A DNA stretch of 64,000 bases, from positions 25,817 through 89,816 of the forward strand of contig CAUJKE010000115.1 in the NCBI GenBank assembly GCA_963205385.1, given 5' to 3'. This DNA comes from Planctomycetota bacterium (GTDB taxonomy: Bacteria; Planctomycetota; Planctomycetia; Pirellulales; Pirellulaceae). Each line of letters opens with the position of its first letter. Within the stretch, counting starts at the first letter, position 1. The position numbers and the translations under genes are program-made. Positions 18,461 to 27,835 of the stretch are shown here, piece after piece. Under the pieces are notes generated by a model. It was not told where the DNA came from, did not search any database, and was given only the letters and a program-made list of their open reading frames with translations.

Positions 18461-19596
18461 GCGTCCCGTTTTCGCAAGCCTGGACGGTCGCCACCTACGT
18501 CCTCAAGCAACAACTGCTGCGCCGCAAGCGCTATCCGCTGGTGCTAATGTTAGAGCCGCTTTTTCGCTGCAATCTGGCTTGCGCTGGCTGCGGCAAAATT
18601 CAGTTCCCGGCGGAAGTGCTCAAGCAAAATCTCTCGCCTGAGCAGTGTTTCGCGGCGGTGGAAGAGTGCGGCGCGCCAATCGTTTCGATTCCCGGCGGCG
18701 AACCGCTGTTGCATCCGCAGATCGCCGAAATCGTCGCGGGACTCGTGGCGCGGAAGAAGTTTGTCTACCTCTGCACGAACGCGATCAAACTCGAAGCAGC
18801 CCTCGATCAATTCCAGCCTTCCAAGTATCTCGCGTTTTCGGTGCATCTGGATGGCCAGCGCGAAACGCACGATCAAGCGGTCTGTCGCGACGGGATCTAC
18901 GACATCGCGGTTCAGGCGATCAAGGCGGCGCGGCAACGCGGCTTTCGCGTCACCACGAACTCCACGTTCTTTCTGGGGACCGACACGGTCGCGATGCGAA
19001 AGTTCTTCGACGAGATGATGACGCTCGGCGTGGAAGCGATGATGATCTCGCCGGGGTACAGCTACGAAAAGGCGCCCGACCAAGAACACTTCCTGCGCCG
19101 CGAGCAAACCGAGTCGCTCTTTCGCCGCCTCTTAGAGCACGGGCGAAAGACATGGCGCTTCAATCAAACGCCGTTGTTCCTCGAATTCCTGCAAGGCAAA
19201 TACGACTTGGAATGCACGCCGTGGGGGAATCCCACCTACAACATCTTTGGCTGGCAGAAACCGTGCTATTTGCTGGGCGAAGGGCATGTCTCTTCGTTTC
19301 GCGAACTGATGGAAGACACCGCCTGGGAGAACTACGGCCACACCAGCGGCAACCCCAGTTGCCGCGATTGCATGGTGCATTGTGGTTATGAACCGAGCGC
19401 CGTGAGTGCGACGTTTGGCTCGCTCCGCGGGTTCATGCACACCGCGCGCGTCACGCTGCGCGACTGGTGGCGGCGTGAAGAGTCCGGTTCCACGGAAAGC
19501 GTGGAAATTCCCGCGGCGGCCGCGGTTTCCGCTCCGCATCTTCCCAGCGGAGCGCGCCGTTCCGCGGATTTCGTGGAATTGCCGGTGCTGCGCTAA
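18457..19596 (+). CDS. hpnH: Adenosyl-hopene transferase HpnH (radical SAM)
   Basis: The 379-residue product has the radical SAM motif CNLACAGC (Cys38, Cys42, Cys45) followed by the GGEP motif ([11 protein letters not shown]). It is a close match to HpnH, which adds the 5'-deoxyadenosyl radical to diploptene to give adenosylhopane, the first step of C35 bacteriohopanepolyol side chains. AAGGAG lies 7 nt upstream of ATG 18457, and the gene overlaps shc by 4 nt. C-terminal Cys residues ([14 protein letters not shown]) are also family features. The last 45 residues are variable. Confidence 0.95.
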   Translation: MSVPFSQAWTVATYVLKQQLLRRKRYPLVLMLEPLFRCNLACAGCGKIQFPAEVLKQNLSPEQCFAAVEECGAPIVSIPGGEPLLHPQIAEIVAGLVARKKFVYLCTNAIKLEAALDQFQPSKYLAFSVHLDGQRETHDQAVCRDGIYDIAVQAIKAARQRGFRVTTNSTFFLGTDTVAMRKFFDEMMTLGVEAMMISPGYSYEKAPDQEHFLRREQTESLFRRLLEHGRKTWRFNQTPLFLEFLQGKYDLECTPWGNPTYNIFGWQKPCYLLGEGHVSSFRELMEDTAWENYGHTSGNPSCRDCMVHCGYEPSAVSATFGSLRGFMHTARVTLRDWWRREESGSTESVEIPAAAAVSAPHLPSGARRSADFVELPVLR

Positions 19597-19695
19597 TGAA
19601 TGGAGAGAGCGCTGCCGTCGCGTGCGGCGCGGCACCGCTTGAGGTATAATCCAAGGCCCCACTTGCCTTCATTCCTCCTACCTCAGCAGGCGCTC

Positions 19696-20910
19696 ATGAA
19701 TCGCAAAGAGTTTCTTCAAGTCGCGACCGCGGGAACACTCGCCGCCGGCTGGATGGCGTCCACCGCAGGCGCCCAGACGAACAAGGCGGACGACGCCCCA
19801 GCAGCACTCCAGTTCACGAGCTCGCCTGTGCTCACGAACGTTGGCGACGACGGCCTGACGGTGATCGTCGGCGTTAATCAAACCTCGGCGGCCAAAGTGG
19901 AGTATGGCGAAACGCCAGAACTGGGCCAGGTTGCGTATGGCGCCGCCGGCGGTCTCCGTTCTTACGCCGACCGCGTCCACAAGATTCGCTTGACCGGCCT
20001 TAAGCCAGGCGCGAAATATCACTACCGCGTCGTCGCGCAGCAAGTGAAGTTCCACAACGCTTACAAGATCGAGCGGAGTGCGGAGATCGCGGACCAGACG
20101 CGGGAATTCCGGACGCTCAACAGTCGCGGCGACAACTGCCGTTTTGTGATTTGGAACGACACGCACGACCGCGCGGAGACGCTCGCCGCCGTACACGCGG
20201 CGACGGAGAAACTGCGCCCCGATTTTTTGGTCTGGAATGGCGACATCTCCAATGACATCAGCAGCGAGGAGCAAATCACGCGGCTGTTTCTGTCGCCGGG
20301 CAAAGACTTGCCGTATGCCGCGAACACGCCGCTAATGCTCGTGCGCGGCAATCATGATGTGCGCGGCGCGGCCGCGCGCGAGCTTCCGCGGTATACCGAC
20401 ACGCCTGGCGAACTCCCTTACTATTCGTTTCGTCACGGACCGGTCGCCATGATCGTGCTCGACACCGGCGAAGATAAGCCGGACGACCACCCCGTCTACG
20501 CGGGGCTGAACGACTTCCGCGCGTTTCGCGCTATGCAACGTCAGTGGCTGGCGAGCGAGATCAAAAAGCCGGAAGTCGCCACCGCGCCGATTCGCGTGGT
20601 TTGCTGCCACATTCCGCTCGCCTGGTCGCGGCCGCAGGATGCTGGCTGGTGGTGCGCCGATGGCTGCGACCAATGGCACGACTTGCTCGTGCAAGCCGGC
20701 GTCTCGCTCGTGATCAGCGGGCATACCCACCAGTGGGCGCACCTGCCGCCGGAAGGGGATCGCCCCTACCATCAGTTGATCGGCGGCGGGCCGGCGCTTG
20801 CGCAGGCGACTTACATCCTGGGAGAATGCGCCGGCGGAAAACTCATCATCGATCAACGACGCCTACAAACCGACGCCTCGCTGGCGAAGATCGAATTACC
20901 CGCGGCATGA
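19696..20910 (+). CDS. Secreted metallophosphoesterase with an N-terminal fibronectin-like domain
   Basis: The 404-residue product begins with a signal that resembles a Tat peptide (NRKEFLQVATAGTLAAGW; the twin Arg is Arg-Lys). A beta-sandwich domain (residues about 40-140; TGLKPGAKYHYRVV) precedes a calcineurin-like metallophosphoesterase with the expected dimetal motifs: WNDTHDR, VWNGDISND, LVRGNHDVRG, CCHIPLAW and ISGHTHQWAH. This is the purple-acid-phosphatase-like domain order. It sits between hpnH and an HpnG-like gene, 99 bp after hpnH, but it is not a known part of the hopanoid pathway. The substrate is unknown. Confidence 0.85.
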   Translation: MNRKEFLQVATAGTLAAGWMASTAGAQTNKADDAPAALQFTSSPVLTNVGDDGLTVIVGVNQTSAAKVEYGETPELGQVAYGAAGGLRSYADRVHKIRLTGLKPGAKYHYRVVAQQVKFHNAYKIERSAEIADQTREFRTLNSRGDNCRFVIWNDTHDRAETLAAVHAATEKLRPDFLVWNGDISNDISSEEQITRLFLSPGKDLPYAANTPLMLVRGNHDVRGAAARELPRYTDTPGELPYYSFRHGPVAMIVLDTGEDKPDDHPVYAGLNDFRAFRAMQRQWLASEIKKPEVATAPIRVVCCHIPLAWSRPQDAGWWCADGCDQWHDLLVQAGVSLVISGHTHQWAHLPPEGDRPYHQLIGGGPALAQATYILGECAGGKLIIDQRRLQTDASLAKIELPAA

Positions 20911-20960
20911 ATTGCCGGCGGCGTCATGAGTTCGCCGCGCTTTGCTGCTACAATGGAACC

Positions 20961-21851
20961 ATGTTGCAATGGGTATTACATCAGTGGTTACGTCAAACGG
21001 CGCACCAAAAGGTGATGGAGTCCGTCGCCGCCGCGGCGCAGCAAGTGCGCGACGGGGCGACGGAACCTGAGGCGGACGAAACGAGCGAACCGACGCCGCC
21101 GTGCGATATCGCGCTCTTGTTCGCGCTGCAAATTGAAGCCGCGGGCATTTTGGATGCCGCGCCGCACCTAACGACGCTCCGCAATGCCACGTTCGTCGAA
21201 CATCTGGGAGCGTGGCAGAAGAAGCAGATCGTGGTCGCGGAGTGTGGGGTGGGGCAGAAGGCCGCCGCGCAAGCCACGGCGGATGTGATCGCGCTCCACC
21301 AACCGCAGTGGGTCGTTTCGGCAGGCTTCGCCGGCGCGCTTGTCGAGGAACTGCCGCGCGGGCATATGCTGATGCCGGATGTGATCGTCGATGAAGAAGG
21401 AAGCGAGTCGAGCGTCGGCTTCAACCTCTCGGCGGAAGCGCTCGCGCAGTCGCCTAAGCTGCACGTCGGCAAGTTGCTCACGGTGAACGAAGTGGTTCGC
21501 ACTGCAGAACAGAAACGAGCCCTTGCCGAGCGATATCAGGCCGTGGCGGTCGATATGGAAACCGCCGCGATTGCCCGCGTCTGTCGCGAGCAGAAGACGC
21601 GGTTCCTGTCGATTCGGATCATCAGCGATGCGCTGGATGACGAACTGCCGCTGGAGATTGAAGCCTTGATGCAGCCCGGCACGCTCGCCCGCAAAGCGGG
21701 GCGTTTGGCCGGCGCGCTGTGGAATCGCCCCAGTAGCGTCAAGGACATGTGGCAGTTGCGCGAGGACGCGATTAAGTACGCCGATCGCCTGGCGAAGTTC
21801 CTGCGCGGCGTGCTGCCGCAGTTGCCGGGACATGTGGGGAATTTGGAGTAA
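20961..21851 (+). CDS. hpnG: Nucleoside phosphorylase/nucleosidase, HpnG-like
   Basis: The 296-residue product has the purine nucleoside phosphorylase fold: a glycine-rich CGVGQKAAAQA segment, VVSAGFAGALVEELPRG, and the ribose-binding VDMETAAIARVC with the catalytic-type Met-Glu pair. In hopanoid clusters HpnG removes adenine from adenosylhopane, acting right after HpnH. Location just downstream of shc and hpnH supports that assignment; the same fold is also found in MTA/SAH nucleosidases, so identity is probable rather than certain. The first 50 residues are an extra, charged N-terminal extension. Start ATG 20961. Confidence 0.75.
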   Translation: MLQWVLHQWLRQTAHQKVMESVAAAAQQVRDGATEPEADETSEPTPPCDIALLFALQIEAAGILDAAPHLTTLRNATFVEHLGAWQKKQIVVAECGVGQKAAAQATADVIALHQPQWVVSAGFAGALVEELPRGHMLMPDVIVDEEGSESSVGFNLSAEALAQSPKLHVGKLLTVNEVVRTAEQKRALAERYQAVAVDMETAAIARVCREQKTRFLSIRIISDALDDELPLEIEALMQPGTLARKAGRLAGALWNRPSSVKDMWQLREDAIKYADRLAKFLRGVLPQLPGHVGNLE

Positions 21852-21872
21852 CAGGCACCGCAATCCTGCCCC

Positions 21873-24410
21873 CTACTTCGCCCCATGATGCTGGCGCACT
21901 CGCCACGCATTGTCTTGCCAGGTTTCGACCGTGAGCGACGTCGGCGTCGCGATGAACTGCACGGCGTTTTCGTGGGCGGTGTGGACGACTTCCGCGCCAT
22001 AGCTGCGATACGCATCCATCACCACGCTGGCGTCGCGGGCGCGCGAGCCGCTGATGATGACCCACTGGGGCGTCGACCACTGGGCGAAGCCGCGCGGGTT
22101 GCTGCGGGCGCTGCCGTGATGCGGCGCCATCACCATGTCGCAGTGCAGCGGAAGTTCAGCGAGCACGTCATCGAGCCCCGGCGTTTCCAAGTCGCCAGGC
22201 AATAGGATCCGTTGGCCTGCGAATTCCACCAGCAGGACGAGGCTATTGGCGTTGTCGCTCCCCGGCACGCCGCGCCGCGGCGGATGGAGGATCTCGCCGT
22301 GAACCGCGCCGCCCAAGTTGAGCGTGTCGCCGCCGTGAAGCGTGACGATCGGCACGTGCCGCGCCGTGATCGCCTCGTGCAGCATCTTGACGCCTTGAGG
22401 CTCAAACTGAAACATGACCGGCGAGACGAAGACTCGCTTCACGGTGAAGCGCTCGAGCAACTCCGGCAGCGCGTTGTAATGATCGGCGTCGGCGTGCGAG
22501 ATCATGACGGCGTCCAGCGTTGTAATGCCGCGCGACCAGAGCACGGCCGAAATCGTTTCCGCCCCACCGCCCGGCGTTCCCATGTGACCGGCGTCGTACA
22601 GCAACGTGCCGCCGTCGGGAAATTCCAAGAGGACGCTTGTGCCATGCCCGACCGCGATGAACGTGCAACGGAGTTCGGGCTCTTTTGCCGTCCATTGACG
22701 AAGCGGAGAACGCACGCTGGCGGCAAAGCCAATCGCCGTCCAGACGACCAGGATCGTGAGCGTCCATAGCTTTTTCGAAGGGAGTCGCGGCGAAACAACG
22801 TAGATCGCCAGCACGAAATAAAACCCCAGCACCCACCACAGCGCCGGCCCCGGCAACCACTGGTAACTCCCCGGAAAGCGCTCACCGTAGGCAATGCTCC
22901 CTTCGACGAAGCTCAACAAAAAGTCACACACCCACCCGCAAACCGCGCCCACCGGCGGCAGCAGCCAGCCGATCGTCAGTGTCGCAAAACCGAAATAGAG
23001 CGCCAATGAGATCGGCAGCCACAGCAGCGAGTTGAGCACCAGCGCCGCAGGCGACATGACGTGAAAGCGATACATGGTCAGCGGCAAGGCAATGGTCCAC
23101 ACAACCGCGCCGGTGAGCCACAACCGGAACCCATACGACGCCGCGGCGGTGGAAAATCGCCACCACAGGGGGCGCGTGCTCGCGATGAGTCGGTCGAGCG
23201 GATCGGCAGGACGTTTTCGCACCAACAGTGGCCCCGCGTAGATCAAGGTGGCCACCGCCAGGAACGATAGCTGCGTGCCGACTTGAAACAACTGCGTCGG
23301 ATTCATCAGCAGCACCACCAAACCGCCGGCGGCGAGTGCATTCAGCGGCGCGGCGGAGCGTCCGAGCCAGCGGCCCAGCGCGAAAATACTGACGAGAATC
23401 GCCGCGCGCACCACCGGCGGATGCGCTTCGGTGATGAGTGCGTAGAGCGTTACGAAAACGATTGCCGCGACAATCGCCCAGCGGCGGCTGAGCAAGCCGG
23501 TGCGCGTGAACATCCAAAAGCCATACGCCAGGATGCCGACATGCACACCGCTGATCGCGAGGAGGTGAATCATGCCGGTCAGAAAGAACCGCTGCGTTTG
23601 TTCGTAGCCCAGTTGCTCGCGCGCGCCGACGAGCAGTCCCGCGGCGAGCCCGGCGCGCGCCGGGTGAATGTGTTGCCACAGTTCGCGGTGCAACGTTTGC
23701 CGTAACTTTCCAAGTAACCGCCGGGGCCTCCACGCGCTGCCTGATTTCAAAATCGTGACGCAGTCCGGCGAGGGGCTTTGCAGGCGCACGAGTTGACGAT
23801 CGACCCGTTCGTGCGCCGCGGCATCGAACTCGCCTGGGTTGGCCGCCGGCGGGACGCGGTTCATGAGCGCCAGGATCGCCAGTCGATCGCCGGCTTGCAC
23901 GGTTAGCAAATGGCCATCGACAACGAGCGTGGCCTGGCCGCTAGCGGTTCGCCAGGCGGTTCCGTCGCGCACGGCGAGCACGCGTATGGAGACCTGGCAC
24001 GTATCCCCTTGCGGAATCGAGCGGAGCGGGTCGAGCTTGGGCGCCGATCGCCAGCGGACTCCACTCATGGCCTCCGCTTCGAGACAGACCGGCGTCACGT
24101 CGAGCGTCGCATAACGCCCGATCTCGTCCTCTGGATACAGGTGCCAACACGCATGATGCCACGCCGCCATGCCAGTCGCGTAGCCGAGCAGCAGCCACAC
24201 AAACGCCACGCGGTGCGCGCGCAGCACAAACAACAGTAACCAGATGAGTAGCGCCGCAATTGCCAGCCGCCACCAGACGCCTGCGGCAAGCTCGCAGTAT
24301 CGATCCGCCACGACGCCGGCGATCGCGGCTGCTAGCAGCACGACCAGCGGTTGCCGCTGGGCGGCGGTCGCATTGGCGGATAGCAGTTCTGGATCGATGA
24401 CAGTGGACAT
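21873..24410 (-). CDS. comEC: ComEC/Rec2-family DNA-uptake channel protein
   Basis: The 845-residue product has the three parts of ComEC: an N-terminal hydrophobic and OB-like segment (residues about 20-230, DUF4131 type), a central competence domain with about 7 membrane helices (beginning near HLLAISGVHVGILAYGF), and a C-terminal metallo-beta-lactamase domain with the motif SHADADHYNAL and a later APHHGSARSN. It forms the inner-membrane channel for single-stranded DNA in transformation, with a possible nuclease domain. The start at 24410 is chosen because upstream codons to 24524 are not conserved-looking. It is convergent with the HpnG-like gene. Confidence 0.92.
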   Translation of the reverse strand: MSTVIDPELLSANATAAQRQPLVVLLAAAIAGVVADRYCELAAGVWWRLAIAALLIWLLLFVLRAHRVAFVWLLLGYATGMAAWHHACWHLYPEDEIGRYATLDVTPVCLEAEAMSGVRWRSAPKLDPLRSIPQGDTCQVSIRVLAVRDGTAWRTASGQATLVVDGHLLTVQAGDRLAILALMNRVPPAANPGEFDAAAHERVDRQLVRLQSPSPDCVTILKSGSAWRPRRLLGKLRQTLHRELWQHIHPARAGLAAGLLVGAREQLGYEQTQRFFLTGMIHLLAISGVHVGILAYGFWMFTRTGLLSRRWAIVAAIVFVTLYALITEAHPPVVRAAILVSIFALGRWLGRSAAPLNALAAGGLVVLLMNPTQLFQVGTQLSFLAVATLIYAGPLLVRKRPADPLDRLIASTRPLWWRFSTAAASYGFRLWLTGAVVWTIALPLTMYRFHVMSPAALVLNSLLWLPISLALYFGFATLTIGWLLPPVGAVCGWVCDFLLSFVEGSIAYGERFPGSYQWLPGPALWWVLGFYFVLAIYVVSPRLPSKKLWTLTILVVWTAIGFAASVRSPLRQWTAKEPELRCTFIAVGHGTSVLLEFPDGGTLLYDAGHMGTPGGGAETISAVLWSRGITTLDAVMISHADADHYNALPELLERFTVKRVFVSPVMFQFEPQGVKMLHEAITARHVPIVTLHGGDTLNLGGAVHGEILHPPRRGVPGSDNANSLVLLVEFAGQRILLPGDLETPGLDDVLAELPLHCDMVMAPHHGSARSNPRGFAQWSTPQWVIISGSRARDASVVMDAYRSYGAEVVHTAHENAVQFIATPTSLTVETWQDNAWRVRQHHGAK

Positions 24411-24607
24411 CGGGCAGGCTTCCCGGCCGCAAAATTGCCATGTTGAGGCGAATTTACGGCGGAAACCGGCGTTTTGCAACGATTTTTCCGGCCTGCGCAA
24501 AAATTCCGCGCCGCGTGACCGCACGTGTCACGACTTCCGCGATAAGTCTGTTGTCGGGGGCGAGAACGGTGCTCGCCGCGATCAACACTTACGAACAGGA
24601 TGCTGCA

Positions 24608-24856
24608 ATGTTGACCAAATACTATGTGGAATCAGGCCGGTACCTCCGCGTGATCGTGCTCGCCACGGATGCCCTGGACGCGATGCTCAAAGCGTTTACG
24701 CTGGAACAGGACGAAGACCGCCCGCTGCGCTTGGCCGACCTGGTGATCGTCAACGAGCGGGGCTTTGTGTGGGATCGCGACAATCACGAACTCTACGGCG
24801 ACGAGTTCGTGCTGCCGACGGCACTGTTGCTAGGCGCCTCGGAGGATGCCCGTTGA
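24608..24856 (+). CDS. Small protein of unknown function (82 aa)
   Basis: The frame has normal high-GC codon use and a plausible AGGATG site upstream of ATG 24608. The product (MLTKYYVESGRYLRVIVLAT...) has an alternating strand-helix pattern with an acidic middle (LEQDEDRPLRLADLVIV) and no Cys pairs, signal peptide or membrane segment. I recognise no family. It is divergent from comEC and convergent with trpB. Confidence 0.65.
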   Translation: MLTKYYVESGRYLRVIVLATDALDAMLKAFTLEQDEDRPLRLADLVIVNERGFVWDRDNHELYGDEFVLPTALLLGASEDAR

Positions 24857-24869
24857 AGGCGAGACAACG

Positions 24870-26081
24870 TTAGGATCGCAACCGCGCGACTTCGGCCGCA
24901 TCCTTTTCACCACGGCCGGAGAGACAGACGACGACATGCTCATCCGGCGCGCGTTGCGCCGCAATCTCCATCGCGGCGCTAATGGCGTGCGAGCTTTCGA
25001 GGGCGGGGATGATTCCTTCGCACCGCGCGAGCGCGTCGAACGCGGCCAGCGCTTGAGTGTCCTGGCAGAACGTATAGCGGACGCGGCCGGTGTCTTTCCA
25101 ATAGCTATGCTCGGGGCCGACGCCGGGATAGTCGAGTCCCGCGGAGACCGAATGCACGTCGCACGTTTGCCCGTCCTCGTCCTGCATCACATAACTAAAG
25201 CTGCCGTGCAGAACGCCTGGCGAGCCATAGGTCAGGGTTGACGCGTGGTCGCCTGCCTGACTGCCGCGCCCGCCGGCTTCCACCCCGACGAGTTCCACCT
25301 CTTCATCCTCCACAAACGGATAGAACATGCCTGCGGCATTGCTCCCCCCGCCGACGCAGGCGACCACGACATCCGGCAAGCGGCCGATGCGTTCGAGCGA
25401 TTGCGCGCGGGCTTCGCGGCCGATGACCGCTTGAAAGTCGCGCACGATTTGCGGGAACGGATGCGGCCCGACGACCGAGCCGATGATGTAGTGCGTCGTC
25501 TCCACGCTCGACATCCAATCGCGCATCGCCTCGTTGATGGCGTCCCGCAATGTTCTGGAACCGCTCGTCACCGGGCGAACTTCCGCCCCGAGCAACTTCA
25601 TGCTGAACACGTTGGGCGCTTGACGACGGATATCTTCTTCCCCCATGTACACCACGCAAGGGAGTCCGAATCGCGCGCATGCCGTCGCCGTCGCGACGCC
25701 GTGTTGCCCCGCGCCGGTTTCCGCAATCACGCGCTGCTTTCCCATTTGCAGCGTGAGGAGCGTCTGTCCCAGCGTGTTGTTGATCTTGTGGGCGCCGGTA
25801 TGGTTGAGATCTTCCCGCTTCAGCCAGATTTTCGCGCCGCCGGCCTTCGCGGTCAGGCGCGGGGCAAAGTAAAGCGGGGAAGGGCGGCCAACGTAGTTTT
25901 GCAACAAGTCGTCCAACTGGGCCTGAAAGGCGGGATCGCGCTTCGCCTTGGCGTACTCCGCCGTCAATTCCTCCAGCGCCCGCGTGAGCGTCTCCGGTAC
26001 ATACCGCCCCCCAAAGTCGCCGAACCGGCCGCTAACATCGGGAACCTGAGACGAAGCCTTGGACGCCGGGGAAGTACTCAT
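24870..26081 (-). CDS. trpB: Tryptophan synthase beta chain
   Basis: A 403-residue TrpB with the pyridoxal phosphate Lys99 in [17 protein letters not shown], the phosphate-binding glycine loop VGGGSNAAG and the conserved N-terminus [15 protein letters not shown]. It joins indole and serine to form tryptophan in the TrpAB complex. No trpA or other trp genes are in the window, so the pathway genes are dispersed, as is common in planctomycetes. The start has the family length. Confidence 0.97.
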   Translation of the reverse strand: MSTSPASKASSQVPDVSGRFGDFGGRYVPETLTRALEELTAEYAKAKRDPAFQAQLDDLLQNYVGRPSPLYFAPRLTAKAGGAKIWLKREDLNHTGAHKINNTLGQTLLTLQMGKQRVIAETGAGQHGVATATACARFGLPCVVYMGEEDIRRQAPNVFSMKLLGAEVRPVTSGSRTLRDAINEAMRDWMSSVETTHYIIGSVVGPHPFPQIVRDFQAVIGREARAQSLERIGRLPDVVVACVGGGSNAAGMFYPFVEDEEVELVGVEAGGRGSQAGDHASTLTYGSPGVLHGSFSYVMQDEDGQTCDVHSVSAGLDYPGVGPEHSYWKDTGRVRYTFCQDTQALAAFDALARCEGIIPALESSHAISAAMEIAAQRAPDEHVVVCLSGRGEKDAAEVARLRS

Positions 26082-26812
26082 GAGCAGGTTTTTCGCGGGG
26101 AAGTGGGAGCAAGGGAATCCTCCATTTTGGCCAAAGCGGCAGGCCGGTCAAGGCTGGTGAGGGCTGAGAAATGTTTCATAGATCACTATGCGCTGGTATG
26201 CTCTGGGAATTGCAATTCCCTGTCACTCCCTAAAAACGTGAGTTCCATGAAGCCCAGGCGGCTTGCCGCAGGCCTGCCAACGCCGCCATGCCTGGAGACG
26301 TGCCAGGGCGACCGTTTCCAAACCGCCAGCAGTCCCTCGGCCTTGCGAGTCGAACATGACAAGCCGAGAGAAAAGGACGGCAACATGCATGTCCGGCAGC
26401 ATGCCGCGCCGGCCGATGTGAATTCGACTGCTGCTACGGTTATCAGATTTGCAACCTTCAGAACAGTTGATAATCTGGAGGTGTCGGCGGGCCAAATGAA
26501 CTTGACCGCGAATTGAGCTATGATGCTACTTACATGCAGCAACACGCCGCGAAGGAAATCCTCGTAAGTATCGCCGACGGCGGCGCTAGCCATCTCGGTA
26601 GAGCGGATAAGTTATTACGGCGATTGACATGATCACCAATGCCGCCGCGCGCCAGTGCGGTGGGCGCGGCACATGAGGGAGGGTTGAATTGAGAGCATGA
26701 AGCGCGGCTTATTGGCGATGCGCGTGGCCTGGCCGGAAACTCGGTTGGAGCGTATCGCAAAGCTGCGCCAGCAAGTGCCACCAACGGTAACGTCCTCCGG
26801 AGTTCGCACAAA
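26082..26812. other. Gene-free stretch with a dispersed repeat (family A, copy 1)
   Basis: No credible gene is visible between trpB and 26813. Bases 26305-26386 belong to repeat family A (core GTCCCTCGGCCTTGCGAGTC, then GAACATGACAAGCCGAGAG), repeated at 27551-27612, 28769-28822 and 31031-31076. A frame open from 26693 continues into the next gene without a start codon other than TTG, which suggests that the 5' part of that gene has been lost. Confidence 0.6.
26305..26386 (+). repeat. Dispersed repeat family A, copy 1
   Basis: Longest copy of a 45 to 80 bp element found four times within 5 kb (see 27551-27612, 28769-28822, 31031-31076). The shared core is CTCGGCCTTGCGAGTCGAAC. No inverted-repeat ends or target duplications are obvious. 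Confidence 0.65.
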
Positions 26813-27172
26813 TTGAAAAGCATCGAAAGGGCAACACCAGAACTGTTGGATGCTATTCGGGCTCACAGTCGCACCATTAAGATCGTTCAGGAAGGCTCTG
26901 AGGAAGCTAGATATTTGGATTTTATCGGGGCAGACGCGAACGTAGGCGGTGCAACGATGAGGCATATTCTGCTGCGTCAGAACCCGGGCAAAGCTGCGGC
27001 TTTGGAAGAGTTCTTGCACGGTACACAACATCGGCTGGGGATCGTCGCGCGGCTGGGAATTAACGGCGCGGAGGCGCACGTGAAAGATTTCATGATTCGA
27101 CATCGTCGCTTACTTGGCCTTGGTGATGAAGATGTCGATAGCTTGCGTCGGCTTATGGATGCAGGCTTATGA
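26813..27172 (+). CDS. Probable polymorphic-toxin C-terminal domain, zincin-like, N-terminus missing
   Basis: The 119-residue product (TTG start, weak GGAG upstream) has a metallopeptidase-like helix pattern ALEEFLHGTQHRLG (Glu, His and a second His) near the middle, followed by AEAHVKDFMIRHRRLLGL. This resembles zincin-like toxin tails of polymorphic toxin systems. The reading frame is open to 26693, without a signal peptide or a repeat domain, so it looks like a toxin tip that has lost its delivery part. A 93-residue ORF, a natural immunity candidate, starts 22 nt downstream. Family assignment is tentative. Confidence 0.5.
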   Translation: MKSIERATPELLDAIRAHSRTIKIVQEGSEEARYLDFIGADANVGGATMRHILLRQNPGKAAALEEFLHGTQHRLGIVARLGINGAEAHVKDFMIRHRRLLGLGDEDVDSLRRLMDAGL

Positions 27173-27193
27173 AACAGATTAGGAGATAGGCAA

Positions 27194-27475
27194 ATGAACG
27201 AGCCATTTCGAATGAACGTTCAGGAAGTGTTTCACTTTCCAGATGGGGCCACGGTCTTCGCGGGAGAAGTAATCGATGGACCTGACTACATTGTCGGTGG
27301 TCTCTACGAAATCTCGGTCGATGGCGAACAACTTGGAAGCATCAGACTCAATGGTGAACGGTCGAGAGGCCGTATTCCCAACGTTCGCTCTGTTGATACA
27401 ACTCAGAAACCGTCATTTGACGCCGATTCCCTGCGCGGCCGAGAAGTCGTTTTTGCAATTTTGGAGCGTGTGTAG
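27194..27475 (+). CDS. Small beta-rich protein, candidate immunity protein
   Basis: The 93-residue product has a good TAGGAGA site before ATG 27194. Its pattern (VFHFPDGATVFAGEVIDG, then GGLYEISVDGEQLGSIRLNG) resembles a translation-factor domain-2-like beta barrel, but I cannot confirm a family. It lies 22 nt after the toxin-like tail, the usual spacing and order for a toxin/immunity pair. Codon use is more AT-rich than in the flanking housekeeping genes. Confidence 0.55.
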   Translation: MNEPFRMNVQEVFHFPDGATVFAGEVIDGPDYIVGGLYEISVDGEQLGSIRLNGERSRGRIPNVRSVDTTQKPSFDADSLRGREVVFAILERV

Positions 27476-27550
27476 CAATTGACGGCGGAGTGGCAAAGAC
27501 GGGCCCATTAGGAGCGCCTATGACTTGCCGGGGCTAACGTGTCAAAACGA

Positions 27551-27612
27551 CAAGCAGTTCCTCGGCCTTGCGAGTCGAACAGGACAAGCCGAGAGAAAAC
27601 GACGGCAACATT
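27551..27612 (+). repeat. Dispersed repeat family A, copy 2
   Basis: Shares CTCGGCCTTGCGAGTCGAAC and CAAGCCGAGAGAAAA with copy 1, with a few substitutions. Confidence 0.65.
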
Positions 27613-27718
27613 CATTGCATTATCCAGTACGAATAACCTGATTGCATCAACGAGATCGTCACCACCGCGCGGGAACTTTGGCTCCCTCGCGCCAGCGATT
27701 CCCCAGGGTCGTTCACGA

Positions 27719-27761
27719 CCCTTCGCCGCGCAGCGGTCTTAGGCCCGTGCTTGAGCACGGG
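27719..27761 (+). repeat. CCCGTGC hairpin repeat, copy 1
   Basis: A 7-bp perfect stem CCCGTGC/GCACGGG with loop TTGA, preceded by CGCAGCGGTCTTAGG. The same leader and stem occur at 49123-49169; a copy in the opposite orientation is at 48792-48809. Confidence 0.6.
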
Positions 27762-27835
27762 TTTGCATCTTGTCAGTCAACGCTTCCGCCTTCGCGGTGA
27801 TCGTTGGTCATTAGGCCATGGGACTCGTCGCTGCG

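Larger units (their letters stand above)
27476..27835. other. Gene-free stretch with repeat family A and a CCCGTGC hairpin
   Basis: No gene is seen. It holds repeat family A copy 2 (27551-27612) and a hairpin CCCGTGC/GCACGGG at 27744-27761 that is preceded by CAGCGGTCTTAGG. The same hairpin unit recurs at 48792-48809 and 49146-49169. Confidence 0.6.
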
